64,000 nt of DNA from Shimia sp. Alg240-R146 (lineage in GTDB: Bacteria > Pseudomonadota > Alphaproteobacteria > Rhodobacterales > Rhodobacteraceae), in assembly GCF_947331465.1 (NCBI RefSeq), contig NZ_CAMZOK010000001.1:124001-188000 (forward strand). Direction: 5' to 3'. Every line of letters starts with the position of its first letter. The stretch's first letter is position 1. The notes beneath the pieces are model-generated. The model did no database searches and was not told the origin of the DNA. It saw nothing but the letters and a program-made list of their open reading frames with translations. Positions 17,036 to 25,921 of the stretch are shown here, one piece after another. The position numbers were made by a program, and so were the translations under genes.

Positions 17036-18100
17036 ATGGCAACTCGTGACGAAGTTCTCAATGTTCTGAAAAGCTTGAAAGACCCGGTCAGCGGCGCTGA
17101 TCTGGCGTCCTCCGGCATGGTCCGCGCCCTCAATGTGGACGGCGGCGAGGTGCGGTTCGTGATGGAAATCGACCCCGCTCACGCTGCGGCGCTGACCCCG
17201 ATCAAGGCTGAGGCCGAAGACAAGATCATGGCTCTGGACGGGGTGGAGAAAGTCTCCGTTGTGATGACTGCCCACGCCGCGCCCTCGGCACCGCCCGATT
17301 TAAAAGCGAACCGTCCGGCCCAGCCGCAAGGACCTCAGAAAATACCGGGAATCGACCGTATTCTGGCCGTGGCGTCCGGCAAAGGCGGCGTTGGAAAATC
17401 CACCGTCTCCGCCAATCTTGCCGCCGCGCTCGCCGCCGAAGGCCGCCGCGTGGGTTTGTTGGATGCTGATGTCTACGGCCCCTCGCAGCCGCGGATGCTC
17501 GGCGTCTCCGGCCGACCTTCCAGCCCCGATGGCAAGACAATACTGCCCATGCGCAACCACGGCGTGACGATGATGTCGATCGGCCTGATGACCCGCGAAG
17601 AGGAGGCCGTGGTCTGGCGCGGCCCGATGCTGATGGGGGCGCTGCAACAGATGCTCAATCAGGTGCAATGGGGCGCGCTGGATGTGCTGATCGTCGACCT
17701 GCCGCCCGGCACCGGCGACGTGCAGATGACGCTTGCTCAAAAAGCTGAACTGACCGGCGCCGTGATCGTTTCCACGCCGCAGGACATCGCCCTTTTGGAC
17801 GCCCGCAAAGGGATCAACATGTTCGAAAAACTCGGCACGCCCATCGTTGGCATGATCGAGAACATGAGCACGCATATATGTTCCAACTGCGGCCACGAGG
17901 AACACGTCTTTGGTCATGGCGGCGTCGCGGCCGAGGCCGAAAAACTCGACGTGCCGTTGCTGGCGGAAATCCCGCTTTCCATGGACATTCGCATTGCCGC
18001 CGACGGCGGCGCGCCCATAGTGGTCAGCAAACCAAACGCACCGCAGGCACAGGCGTTCCGCACGTTGGCCCGCACTCTGATCGAAAGCGGTCACGCATGA
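17036..18100 (+). CDS. Mrp/ApbC-family Fe-S carrier ATPase
   Basis: A 354-residue cytoplasmic ATPase. An N-terminal MIP18/DUF59-like domain (about residues 3-80) is followed by a proline-rich linker and a deviant P-loop GKGGVGKST (about 117-125), a DVLIVDLPPGTGD Walker B-like segment, and the family CxxC motif in ICSNCGHEEH that binds a shared [4Fe-4S] cluster. Mrp proteins carry Fe-S clusters to target enzymes. The gene is the second of four tightly packed genes and shares an ATGA overlap with the next. Being next to an FDH locus rich in clusters, it is a candidate for delivering clusters to the ferredoxin protein or FDH subunits, though Mrp also has general roles. Confidence 0.93.
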   Translation: MATRDEVLNVLKSLKDPVSGADLASSGMVRALNVDGGEVRFVMEIDPAHAAALTPIKAEAEDKIMALDGVEKVSVVMTAHAAPSAPPDLKANRPAQPQGPQKIPGIDRILAVASGKGGVGKSTVSANLAAALAAEGRRVGLLDADVYGPSQPRMLGVSGRPSSPDGKTILPMRNHGVTMMSIGLMTREEEAVVWRGPMLMGALQQMLNQVQWGALDVLIVDLPPGTGDVQMTLAQKAELTGAVIVSTPQDIALLDARKGINMFEKLGTPIVGMIENMSTHICSNCGHEEHVFGHGGVAAEAEKLDVPLLAEIPLSMDIRIAADGGAPIVVSKPNAPQAQAFRTLARTLIESGHA

Positions 18101-18822
18101 CCTCTACGCCGCAATTCCCGCCGCTCTTTGAGGGGCTTGGCCTGACCGGCGCAGCTGATCCTTTTGCCAAGGCTCAGCTACAAGCGACGATGGGCTGCGA
18201 CGCGGGGCTTGTGGTCTACAACATCGCCGCCGATCAACTGCGCGCCGCGATTGTTTTCGCCCCCGAGGTCCCGCTTGAACAGGCCATGTCGGTCATGATC
18301 TGCTGCGGCATCGGCTTTCAGAACGCCCTTGGCGCATTGGCCCCGCCCGAAGTCGGCGTGCATCTGGACTGGACCGGTGGCGTCTATGTGAATGGTGCCA
18401 GCTGCGGACATATGCAGGTGGCCGCGTCCTCCTCCGATCCCGTTCAGATACCGGACTGGCTGGTCGTCGGGCTGCAGCTGCCACTGTTGCCAATCGACCC
18501 TAACACACCGGGAAACGCGCCAAATCAAACCTGCCTCTTCGAAGAAGGCTGCGTTGACATCCCGCCCGAGGATCTTCTGTCCGCCTGGGTGCGCCACACG
18601 CTGGTCTGGATCAACCGCATGGAAGATGCCGGCACAAAACCTTTGAACGATGAATGGCGCGGCCTTGTCCGCCAACTAGGCGAAGACGTGTCTTTTTCAC
18701 TGGGCAACACCGCCTATGACGGCCTGTTTGTTGGCGTTGACGAATGGTTTGGCATGCTGCTGCGCAATGACGACACCACTGGCCTGATTCCGCTTTCGAC
18801 CCTCTTGCAAGGAGACACCTGA
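18097..18822 (+). CDS. Biotin/lipoate-protein ligase-like protein lacking the catalytic lysine
   Basis: A 241-residue protein with a biotin/lipoate-ligase-like fold in the first ~150 residues and a DUF4444-type C-terminal domain (about 165-240). The strand that carries the catalytic lysine in BirA (consensus WPND-VNGKKVGGIL) reads VYVNGASCGHMQVA, so the lysine is missing, and the RGR-type nucleotide loop is not evident. The start codon overlaps the Mrp stop (ATGA) and its stop overlaps the next start by one base. A non-catalytic or altered acyl-ligase role in this conserved unit is inferred. Confidence 0.8.
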   Translation: MTSTPQFPPLFEGLGLTGAADPFAKAQLQATMGCDAGLVVYNIAADQLRAAIVFAPEVPLEQAMSVMICCGIGFQNALGALAPPEVGVHLDWTGGVYVNGASCGHMQVAASSSDPVQIPDWLVVGLQLPLLPIDPNTPGNAPNQTCLFEEGCVDIPPEDLLSAWVRHTLVWINRMEDAGTKPLNDEWRGLVRQLGEDVSFSLGNTAYDGLFVGVDEWFGMLLRNDDTTGLIPLSTLLQGDT

Positions 18823-19301
18823 TGCACCTCGCCCGCGCGATCCACTTTGACGAAAGCGACCAACGCATCTTCTTTAACCCAGCCCGCACCGGCGAATGGG
18901 CCATCAGCGGTGGCTTCGAATTCTCCAACTGGGGGGACGGCGACCTGACCGGCAAAGCCCGCCAAGCTTTTGCCAACGGTTGGCTCGGTGTTGAAACCTT
19001 TGGCCGCGTGACTTTTGTGGCCGTGACCGCCATCGAAGAAGCCGAATTGGCCACTTTGGAACAAGCGCTGGCGAAACATTTCGTCGACCTCTACGGCGCG
19101 CCGTCGCTTGAGGCTGCTTTGCCCGTCGCTCGGGACGAGCTGCGCCACATGATTGAATTGTGTGATGAACATGACCCAAACACGCTTCTGACTGTCATCC
19201 GAGAGCTGTCAGACACTGGTGTGCGGGAGCAATTCAGCGCGATCAAACCGGCGGAGGCCGAGCTTGATCAATTCGCGGTGCATGCCGTGCCGGATGAATA
19301 A
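18822..19301 (+). CDS. DUF6505-type protein, last gene of the Mrp unit
   Basis: A 159-residue soluble protein (MHLARAIHFDESDQRIFFNPARTGEW...). The N-terminal part is rich in strands with a conserved-looking GEWAISGGFEFSNW segment, and the C-terminal half is helical and acidic. It matches the DUF6505 family that accompanies the DUF6494-Mrp-ligase-like genes. The start ATG shares one base with the stop of the ligase-like gene. It converges on tupA with 38 bases between stop codons. No catalytic motif is visible and the role is unknown. Confidence 0.75.
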   Translation: MHLARAIHFDESDQRIFFNPARTGEWAISGGFEFSNWGDGDLTGKARQAFANGWLGVETFGRVTFVAVTAIEEAELATLEQALAKHFVDLYGAPSLEAALPVARDELRHMIELCDEHDPNTLLTVIRELSDTGVREQFSAIKPAEAELDQFAVHAVPDE

Positions 19302-19339
19302 GCCACAATAAAAACAGTCTCTAATACGGCACAAGATGC

Positions 19340-20140
19340 CTATTTTGCGTTGAATGTGAACAACTGCTCTCCGTTCAGTTGATACCCGTCAATCAACTCT
19401 TTTGCGCGTTCACCGACCAACCACGCCTCCAGCTTCGCCGCCAAACCCGCCCTTACATGACTGTTCCTTTCTGCATTCACTGGCAGATAGGAGTATTGAT
19501 TGAACAACACTGGATCACCCGCAAACAAGAGCGCGAGATCGCCCTTGTTGCCGAACTTAAGCCAACTGGCCCGATCCGACATGATGTAGGCGTTCATGCC
19601 CGACGCCGTATTCAACGCCGCACCCATGCCCGCGCCGACCTCGCGATACCACGACACGTCCCGCTCTACTTCGCCCGAGACCGCCCAAAGCGACAGCTCT
19701 TTCTTGTGAGTTCCACTGTCATCGCCGCGGCTGACAAATGGCGCTTCAGTCGCTGCAATGGCACCAAGAGCCTCCGCCGCCGATCCTGCATCGGAGATGT
19801 TTGCCGGATCGCTCGCGGGTCCGATCAACACAAAATCATTGTACATGATCTCTGTACGGTGCGTGCCGTAACCTGCACCAACAAACGCCTCTTCCGCAGC
19901 CTTGGAATGCACCAAAATTGCGTCCACATCGGCAGCCTCGCCCAGCCGGATCGCCTGCCCTGTGCCAACCACCAGCAACTGAACCTCAAGCCCCAGGTCG
20001 GCCTCAATTTCCGGCAACAGAACGTCGGCCAGTCCCGAGTTGTGAAACGAGGTCGTGACCGCCATCTTCATGGTGTCCGCTGCGGCCATGCCACCGGTCG
20101 CAACCAACGCGGCTGCGGCCAAAACTGCTCTGATTGTCAT
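19340..20140 (-). CDS. tupA: Tungstate ABC transporter substrate-binding protein TupA
   Basis: A 266-residue periplasmic binding protein with signal peptide (residues 1-21, ending AAAD). The anion-site motif TTSFHNSGL near residue 30 corresponds to the TTTS-x2-SGL signature of TupA, and SRGDDSGTHKKE matches the family's second anion-contact region. TupA binds tungstate with much greater affinity than molybdate, whereas ModA binds both. It is the last gene of a three-gene operon, overlapping tupC by four bases. Its position beside the FDH locus suggests it supplies metal for the FDH cofactor. Confidence 0.9.
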   Translation of the reverse strand: MTIRAVLAAAALVATGGMAAADTMKMAVTTSFHNSGLADVLLPEIEADLGLEVQLLVVGTGQAIRLGEAADVDAILVHSKAAEEAFVGAGYGTHRTEIMYNDFVLIGPASDPANISDAGSAAEALGAIAATEAPFVSRGDDSGTHKKELSLWAVSGEVERDVSWYREVGAGMGAALNTASGMNAYIMSDRASWLKFGNKGDLALLFAGDPVLFNQYSYLPVNAERNSHVRAGLAAKLEAWLVGERAKELIDGYQLNGEQLFTFNAK

Positions 20141-20856
20141 TCGACAATGTCTCCTTGGATAAATGCGCGCGCTTCCGGGGATTTTGGGGTCGCGAAAAAG
20201 GCCTCCGCTGGGGCGGCTTCGTGAATGAGGCCATGGTGGATAAACCAGACATCCTCTGCCAAGCGCCGTGCCTGTCCAATGTCATGGGTGGCCATCACGA
20301 TACGGGTGCCTTCGGCCCGGGTCTCGGCCAACAAATCTTCGAATTCTCGGGTCGCTCGCCCGTCCAAATTGGCGCAAGGTTCATCCAGAAACACAATCTG
20401 CGGCTCGCGGATCAACGCCCGCGCCAATGCCATTTTCTGACGCTCGCCACCGGACAACACATGCGCCGGTTTGCTACCGCTGTCAGCCAATCCGACCCGC
20501 TCCAACCAGTCTGCCGAGCGCGCCCGCGCATCTGTTTGTGCAACCCCGTGCACCAATAACGGATAGGCCACGTTGTCCAAGGTCGACCGCCGCATCAGGA
20601 TTGGCGTCTGAAACACAAACGCCTGCGCCGCCCGCGCCATTGGCTCGGGCACTTGCCACGTCAACTGGCCTTTGCTGACCCGCTCCATGCCGTGCAAAAG
20701 ACGCAACAACGTGGTCTTTCCCGCCCCGTTCGGCCCCATCACAATTGTGAGCCCATCAGTCTCTAATTCAGCGGAAATTGGCCCAACAAGCACCTTGCCC
20801 CGCCGCCGGACAACGGCTTTGGTGACTGTCAGCGGAAGGATCGCAGCATCTACCAT
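20137..20856 (-). CDS. tupC: Tungstate ABC transporter ATP-binding protein TupC
   Basis: A 239-residue ATPase with Walker A GPNGAGKTT, signature LSGGERQK, Walker B IVFLDEP and a switch histidine in MATHDIG. It couples ATP hydrolysis to tungstate import. It overlaps the permease gene by seven bases and tupA by four, so all three are translated together. No C-terminal regulatory TOBE domain is present, which differs from molybdate ModC. Confidence 0.9.
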   Translation of the reverse strand: MVDAAILPLTVTKAVVRRRGKVLVGPISAELETDGLTIVMGPNGAGKTTLLRLLHGMERVSKGQLTWQVPEPMARAAQAFVFQTPILMRRSTLDNVAYPLLVHGVAQTDARARSADWLERVGLADSGSKPAHVLSGGERQKMALARALIREPQIVFLDEPCANLDGRATREFEDLLAETRAEGTRIVMATHDIGQARRLAEDVWFIHHGLIHEAAPAEAFFATPKSPEARAFIQGDIVE

Positions 20857-21554
20857 CTTCCGCTCCTTTCTGTGCGCGACAGGCTATGGATGATCAGGTT
20901 CACGGCGACCGCCAACCCGATCAAGACAAACCCAAGCGCCAATGCCAGCGCAAAGTTGCCTTTGCCGGTCTCCAGCGAAATCGCCGTCGTCAAAACCCGT
21001 GTTGCGTGGTCGATGTTGCCACCCACAATCATGATCGCGCCGACCTCTCCAATCCCGCGCCCGAACCCCGCCAGCGCCGCCGTCAGCAACGCCCGCCGCC
21101 CGTCCCACAACAAGGTCGCGATACGCTGTCTACGCGTGGTGTTCAGCGAAATCAGCAGGTCGTGATACTCCGCCCACAGATCCCGAATTGCCTGATGCGA
21201 AATGCTCGCGATCAGTGGCGTCAGAATGATCACTTGCGCAATAATCATCGCCGTGGGTGTAAACAGCAGCCCAAACACGCCAAACGGCCCGGACCGGCTT
21301 AGCAGAATGTAGACGATCAGCCCGACCACAACAGGAGGCAGGCCCATCAAAGCATTCAACGTGGCAATTACAAAGCGTCGAAACCGGAACCTGCGCACCG
21401 CCAACCAACAGCCCAACGGCAGACCTATGATTGACGAAATCAGCACAGCCGTCAGCGTCACCCGCAACGAGCGCAGCGAGATCTCGATCAGATCGGCATC
21501 CAGTGAGAGGATAAGTTGGCCCGCCTTCAGCAGCCCTTCGACAATCTCGTTCAT
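20850..21554 (-). CDS. tupB: Tungstate ABC transporter permease TupB
   Basis: A 234-residue integral membrane permease with five to six hydrophobic helices and the EAA-like loop LLWDGRRALLTAALAGFGRGIGEVGA that docks the ATPase. The IGEVGAIMIVGGNI segment is typical of TupB-type permeases. It is the first gene of the tupBCA operon; no strong ribosome site precedes the ATG at 21554, which may limit translation. It lies divergent from the TRAP binding-protein gene across a 388-base intergenic region. Confidence 0.88.
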   Translation of the reverse strand: MNEIVEGLLKAGQLILSLDADLIEISLRSLRVTLTAVLISSIIGLPLGCWLAVRRFRFRRFVIATLNALMGLPPVVVGLIVYILLSRSGPFGVFGLLFTPTAMIIAQVIILTPLIASISHQAIRDLWAEYHDLLISLNTTRRQRIATLLWDGRRALLTAALAGFGRGIGEVGAIMIVGGNIDHATRVLTTAISLETGKGNFALALALGFVLIGLAVAVNLIIHSLSRTERSGRW

Positions 21555-21942
21555 TGTGGTGTTGTAATTTCCCCATCCCTTGGCCTTGTCGCCTTTTTCG
21601 CGCCCTCCTCGGCACTTTTGGCGTTTTAACCTTGATTGTTACATTTTGCTGGTTTGACAAGGGAGGGAAGCACGAATTCGAAATCTTGCCAATCAGGAGG
21701 CGCAAACAGGTGCAAAATGTCCAACCCATTGGGGCACAAAGTGACAATCTGACCCTGGCGTCTTGCGCGTGGTCCAAACCGCGTTTTCTGAATAGGTGCG
21801 ACAAACGGTTGCCAGACAAAGGCAATTCGGCGTTTCATACTGGCATATGCCTGTCACGACTCAATCAATGACTAGCAATTTGAGAGCCCGGTAGCGCTGC
21901 ATGCGCGCCGTCTCTCACCCGTCTGTGTAAAGGGAGGATCAC
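21555..21942. promoter_or_regulatory. Intergenic region between tupB and the TRAP binding-protein gene
   Basis: A 388-base region with no convincing gene. It must hold two divergent promoters. A strong ribosome site GGGAGGA at 21932-21938 serves the plus-strand gene at 21943. A T-rich tract lies around 21590-21660. I see no clear palindrome or riboswitch that would explain tungstate control of tupBCA. Confidence 0.5.
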
Positions 21943-22986
21943 ATGACAACACGTAGAAACATTTTGAACTTCATCGGGGGCGCCGCCGCGCTTGCGATGA
22001 CCGCAAGCACAGGGATGGCCCAAGAGGTCACTCTGCGCCTGCACCAGTTCCTGCCGCCGCAGGCCAACGTGCCAAAGCATATTCTGGACCCTTGGGCGAA
22101 CAACGTCGAAGAAGCCAGCGAAGGCCGCATCAAGATCGAACGCTTCGGCGCCATGTCTCTTGGCGGTGCCCCTCCCGGACTGATGGATCAGGCCAAAGAC
22201 GGCGTTGTCGATCTGGTCTGGACTGTGGTTGGCTATACTCCCGGCCGCTTCCCCTCGACCGAAGTCTTCGAACTGCCCTTCATGGTCGAAGACGCCAGCG
22301 CAGGCAGCTACGCCTACTGGAAAATGTTCGAAAGCCACATGCAGGACAGCGAATTCAAAGATATGAAAATCTTTGGCGCATGGGTCCACGGCCCTGGCAT
22401 GTTCCACACCAACAAACCGGTTGCGAAACCTTCTGATCTGGAAGGCATGAAGATCCGCGGAGGCTCTCGCTTGGTGAACGAACTGCTCAAGGCCACCGGC
22501 GCTTCGCCGGTTGGTATGCCAGTTCCAGCTGTTCCCGAGGCGCTGTCCAAAGGCGTGATCGATGGCACCACGATCCCGTGGGAAGTCACCGCCGCTCTGA
22601 AAGTGCCCGAGCTTGTTGAGAATCACACAGAATTTGAAGGCACAGCCCTCTATACGCTGACCTTCGTTCTGGCGATGAACAAAGCCAAATACGACAGCTT
22701 GCCTGCCGATCTACAAGCCGTAATGGACAGCCAGTCCGGGCTTGAGTTCTCGGTCTTCGCCGGCAAAACCATGCAAGACTATGATGCCCCCGCCCGCAAA
22801 GCAGCTGCGGATCGTGGCAACAACATCTTCACCGTGTCCGAGGCCGACGCCGCGGAATGGGCTGCCGTGGTTGACCCGATCTACGCCACTTGGATTGCTG
22901 ACATGAAAAAGCGCGGCATCGATGGTCAGGCGATGATCGACGAAGCCAAAATGCTCATGGAAGAGTATAAGAAAAACAACATGTAA
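21943..22986 (+). CDS. TRAP transporter substrate-binding protein (DctP type), orphan
   Basis: A 347-residue periplasmic protein. The signal peptide (about residues 1-25, with TRRN at the start, so Tat export is possible) precedes a DctP-type fold: RLHQFLPPQANVPKHI, GRIKIERFGAMSLGGAPPGLMD, the conserved helix region DLEGMKIRGGSRLVNELLKATGASPVGMP. It would bind an organic acid and hand it to a DctQM membrane pair, but no such genes flank it. A strong ribosome site lies upstream and a rho-independent terminator directly follows, so it is transcribed alone. It may share a membrane partner encoded elsewhere. Substrate not predictable. Confidence 0.9.
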   Translation: MTTRRNILNFIGGAAALAMTASTGMAQEVTLRLHQFLPPQANVPKHILDPWANNVEEASEGRIKIERFGAMSLGGAPPGLMDQAKDGVVDLVWTVVGYTPGRFPSTEVFELPFMVEDASAGSYAYWKMFESHMQDSEFKDMKIFGAWVHGPGMFHTNKPVAKPSDLEGMKIRGGSRLVNELLKATGASPVGMPVPAVPEALSKGVIDGTTIPWEVTAALKVPELVENHTEFEGTALYTLTFVLAMNKAKYDSLPADLQAVMDSQSGLEFSVFAGKTMQDYDAPARKAAADRGNNIFTVSEADAAEWAAVVDPIYATWIADMKKRGIDGQAMIDEAKMLMEEYKKNNM

Positions 22987-23007
22987 GCGGGTCTTCCGCT
23001 TGCTTTG

Positions 23008-23043
23008 ACCGGCCGTCTCACCTGGGGCGGCCGGTTTTCTTTT
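23008..23043 (+). terminator. Rho-independent terminator after the TRAP binding-protein gene
   Basis: ACCGGCCG at 23008-23015 pairs perfectly with CGGCCGGT at 23028-23035 (12-base loop), followed by the T-rich run TTTCTTTT. It lies 22 bases after the stop at 22986 and separates the gene from the convergent DMT transporter. Confidence 0.85.
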
Positions 23044-23050
23044 GCGCAGC

Positions 23051-23974
23051 CTATCCTTGCGGCGTCACATTGGGCCGCGCCTTGCCACGCTTCAATCCCA
23101 GCTGCCGTTCCCGCCAGATAATCAGGATGCCCGCAAAGATCACAATGCTTGCCCCTACCAACATCGCCGCCGTCGGCACTTCGTCAAACCAGACATAGCC
23201 GATCACCAAGGCAAACAGCATCGCCGCATAGTCAAATGGCGCCACCACGCTGGCAGGCGCAAACCGGTAGCAGGACGTCAGCAAAATCTGCGCCACCCCG
23301 CCAATCAGCCCCGCAACGATCAACATCAATGCCACGTCCCATGTCGGCACAACCCAGCCAAACGGCAGCGTCAGCAACGACAAACAGGTCGCCGTAAGTG
23401 AAAAGTAGAACACGATGGCCGATGTCTGATCCGTCTGTACCAGTTGCCGGATATGGATCTGCGCCAAGGCCCTGAACACCGCAGATCCCAACACCAACAT
23501 CACGCCCAACGTGGCAACTGTCGCTTCGGGCGACTCCTGAAAAATCGTCAAACGCGGCCACAAGACGATCATCACGCCGACCATCCCAATCCCAACCGCC
23601 GACAGGCGAAAGGCGCGCACTGTTTCTCCCAAAAACATCGCCGCAAAGATGACCGTCAACAAAGGCGCCGTGAACCCGATCGCCGTGACTTCGGGCAACG
23701 GCAACATGCCCAGCGCCGCAAAATTCATCGCCATGGCGGTGGTGCCGATCACCCCGCGCCAGACGTGACCCATCTTGTTATGGGCTTTCAAACCCGACTG
23801 CAGATCACCGCGGTGCATCAGCCAAACAACGATCACAATCATCGCGAACAGCGACCGGAAAAACACTGCTTCACCGGGTGGCACGCTGTCAGCGCTGGCC
23901 TTGATCAAGGCCGCCATCACCGAAAAGAGCGCAATCGCCGTAACTTTGAGAGCTATGCCGCGAACCGGATTCAT
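23051..23974 (-). CDS. DMT superfamily transporter (EamA, RhaT/YdcZ-like drug/metabolite exporter)
   Basis: A 307-residue inner-membrane protein with about ten hydrophobic helices arranged as two EamA repeats; the first repeat includes the FFRSLFAM segment at the end of helix 2 and the second includes the PVFxAL-type region with GGVAQILLTSCYRFAP. The ATG at 23974 begins shortly before helix 1; the frame is open to 24031. It is divergent from the P450 gene. Substrate unknown; such proteins export amino acids, nucleobases or other small metabolites. Confidence 0.85.
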   Translation of the reverse strand: MNPVRGIALKVTAIALFSVMAALIKASADSVPPGEAVFFRSLFAMIVIVVWLMHRGDLQSGLKAHNKMGHVWRGVIGTTAMAMNFAALGMLPLPEVTAIGFTAPLLTVIFAAMFLGETVRAFRLSAVGIGMVGVMIVLWPRLTIFQESPEATVATLGVMLVLGSAVFRALAQIHIRQLVQTDQTSAIVFYFSLTATCLSLLTLPFGWVVPTWDVALMLIVAGLIGGVAQILLTSCYRFAPASVVAPFDYAAMLFALVIGYVWFDEVPTAAMLVGASIVIFAGILIIWRERQLGLKRGKARPNVTPQG

Positions 23975-24107
23975 AATCTGCCTTGCCGCTTGGGAATTGC
24001 GGCGACTGTGCCGTGCCGTGGGTGCGAACACAAGGCCGCGCGGGGACTATGCAAACCCGCTCTAAAGCGTAAGCTGAGACATCACGCCAGCAACCCGCAA
24101 GGCCACC

Positions 24108-25271
24108 ATGTCCAATGCCCCGCGCTATGAGATCGACCCCAAAGCCTTTTGGGCCGACCCTTATCCCGATCTTGCACGCATGCGCGAGACAACCCCGATT
24201 GCCTATGTGCCGCAACTGGACGCCACGCTGATCACCCGCCGCGACGATATTTTTGAGAATGAGAAGAAGACCGACATCTTTTCCTCCGACCAACCCGACG
24301 GGTTGATGACCGTGCTGATGGGGCAGAACATGATGCGCAAAGACGGCGCCGCGCATCAGGCCGAACGCCGCGCAATCTTTCCAACTGTCTCGCCCAAGAC
24401 CGTGCAACGGGTCTGGAAAAAACACTTTGAGACCGCCACAGCTGACATTCTCGACCGCGTTCAACCTAATGGCCAAGCCGACATGGTCGCCGACATCGCC
24501 CGTCCGATATCCGGCGAAGCGCTCAAGGCGATGACCGGCCTCACCAACATGACGTGGCAGGAAATGGACCGCGTGTCCCAAGGCATGATCGACGGCTGCG
24601 CCAACTATGCCGGTGACCCCGAAATCACGGCCACCTGCCACGATTGCACTGCCTCCATCGACGCCCATATCGCGCAACGCAAACCCGCGCTGCACAAGGC
24701 GCCCGATTCGTCGCTGCTGTCGGTGATGATGCAGGCCGAGCTCAGCGATGCGCAGATCAGCGCCAATATCAAACTCGCAATTTCCGGCGGACAAAACGAG
24801 CCCCGCGACGCCATTGCCGGTGCCGCATGGGCGCTGCTCACCCATCCCGATCAACTGGCGAAAATCACCAACGGCAACGCTTCATGGCTCATCGCGTTCG
24901 AAGAATACGCCCGCTGGATGTCCCCCATCGGCATGTCTCCGCGCCGAATCGTTAAACCCTACGAGACCAAGGGCGTCACATTCGATCTCGAAGACCGCGT
25001 ATTTTTGATGTTCAGCAGCGGCAACCGCGACGCCGCCTCCTTCACCAATCCCGACGCCTTTGACCTAAGCCAGGACGCCAGTAAGGCCATCAGCTTTGGC
25101 GCTGGTCCGCATTTCTGTGCAGGGGCTTGGGCGTCCAAATGCCTGATCGCCGAGGTTGCTCTACCTATGATCTTCGACCAGCTCGCAGGGATAGAGCTGA
25201 CAGGCGACACCCCGTTTGGCGGCTGGGCCTTCCGCGGCCCTCTTAGCATGCCGGTGCGCTGGCAGGTCTAA
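24108..25271 (+). CDS. Cytochrome P450
   Basis: A 387-residue soluble bacterial P450. The haem-binding loop FGAGPHFCAG carries the cysteine thiolate, and the K-helix ExxR is present as EYAR in FEEYARWMSP. The I-helix oxygen-activation region reads SGGQNEPRDAIAG, so the usual acid-threonine pair is replaced by Glu-Pro, which suggests altered proton delivery or a non-standard reaction. No ferredoxin or reductase gene lies beside it, so electrons must come from partners elsewhere. It converges on the HD gene, overlapping it by four bases. Substrate unknown. Confidence 0.92.
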   Translation: MSNAPRYEIDPKAFWADPYPDLARMRETTPIAYVPQLDATLITRRDDIFENEKKTDIFSSDQPDGLMTVLMGQNMMRKDGAAHQAERRAIFPTVSPKTVQRVWKKHFETATADILDRVQPNGQADMVADIARPISGEALKAMTGLTNMTWQEMDRVSQGMIDGCANYAGDPEITATCHDCTASIDAHIAQRKPALHKAPDSSLLSVMMQAELSDAQISANIKLAISGGQNEPRDAIAGAAWALLTHPDQLAKITNGNASWLIAFEEYARWMSPIGMSPRRIVKPYETKGVTFDLEDRVFLMFSSGNRDAASFTNPDAFDLSQDASKAISFGAGPHFCAGAWASKCLIAEVALPMIFDQLAGIELTGDTPFGGWAFRGPLSMPVRWQV

Positions 25272-25921
25272 CCCCAGCTCTTGGGAACCACGGTCCCGAT
25301 CTCCGCCGCCAGACCTTTGGCAAAAGCCCGCATCTGCGAAACACGTTTCTCCGCAATGACACGCCCTGTGGCGGTCGTCATCCCCTCCGACAATCGGAAC
25401 AGTTTCACCGGCCAGTGATCCAACGCCCAAGCGCGATCATCCAGCGCCCGACGCTCTGCAAACGGATCAACCGGATCGTAAAGCGCCAGCTTCAAATCCC
25501 CCGCCACGGCAAATGTGCGGGCAATGCCAATCGCGCCCAACGCGTCAAGCCGGTCCGCATCCCGCAGAATGTACGCTTCCGCTGAATCAGGCTCTAAACC
25601 AGCGGAAAAGCTGTGTGTGGCAATGGCATGTTGTATTGCTTTGATCTCGGCATCCGCAAAACCCAATCCCGCCAAAATCGGCGCGGCCTGCTCGGCAGCC
25701 ATGCGCGACGCTTGATCCCGTTGCGGGTTATCTTTCGGAAGATTCACAAGATCATGCAGATACGCCGCCGCCAAAAGCACGCGCATGTCCGGCGCGTCTT
25801 CACCCGCCGCTATCTCCTGACAATTTGCCCAAACCCGATCCAGATGCGCCAGATCATGTGCCGCATCCGCCGCCATATGCGCCAACACCACGTCACGCAG
25901 CGCTGCCCGCAAGGCTTCCAT
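25268..25921 (-). CDS. HD-domain phosphohydrolase
   Basis: A 217-residue protein with the HD metal-binding pattern: H in DLAHLDRVW, the HD doublet in AAYLHDLVNLPKD (about residues 53-58), and a later histidine helix AIQHAIATHSF plus a terminal Asp in DADRLDALGAIG. This layout is that of YedJ-like HD hydrolases acting on nucleotides or phosphoesters. The start shares one base with the chorismate synthase stop, so the two genes form a coupled pair. No effector domain is present. Substrate unknown. Confidence 0.85.
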   Translation of the reverse strand: MEALRAALRDVVLAHMAADAAHDLAHLDRVWANCQEIAAGEDAPDMRVLLAAAYLHDLVNLPKDNPQRDQASRMAAEQAAPILAGLGFADAEIKAIQHAIATHSFSAGLEPDSAEAYILRDADRLDALGAIGIARTFAVAGDLKLALYDPVDPFAERRALDDRAWALDHWPVKLFRLSEGMTTATGRVIAEKRVSQMRAFAKGLAAEIGTVVPKSWG

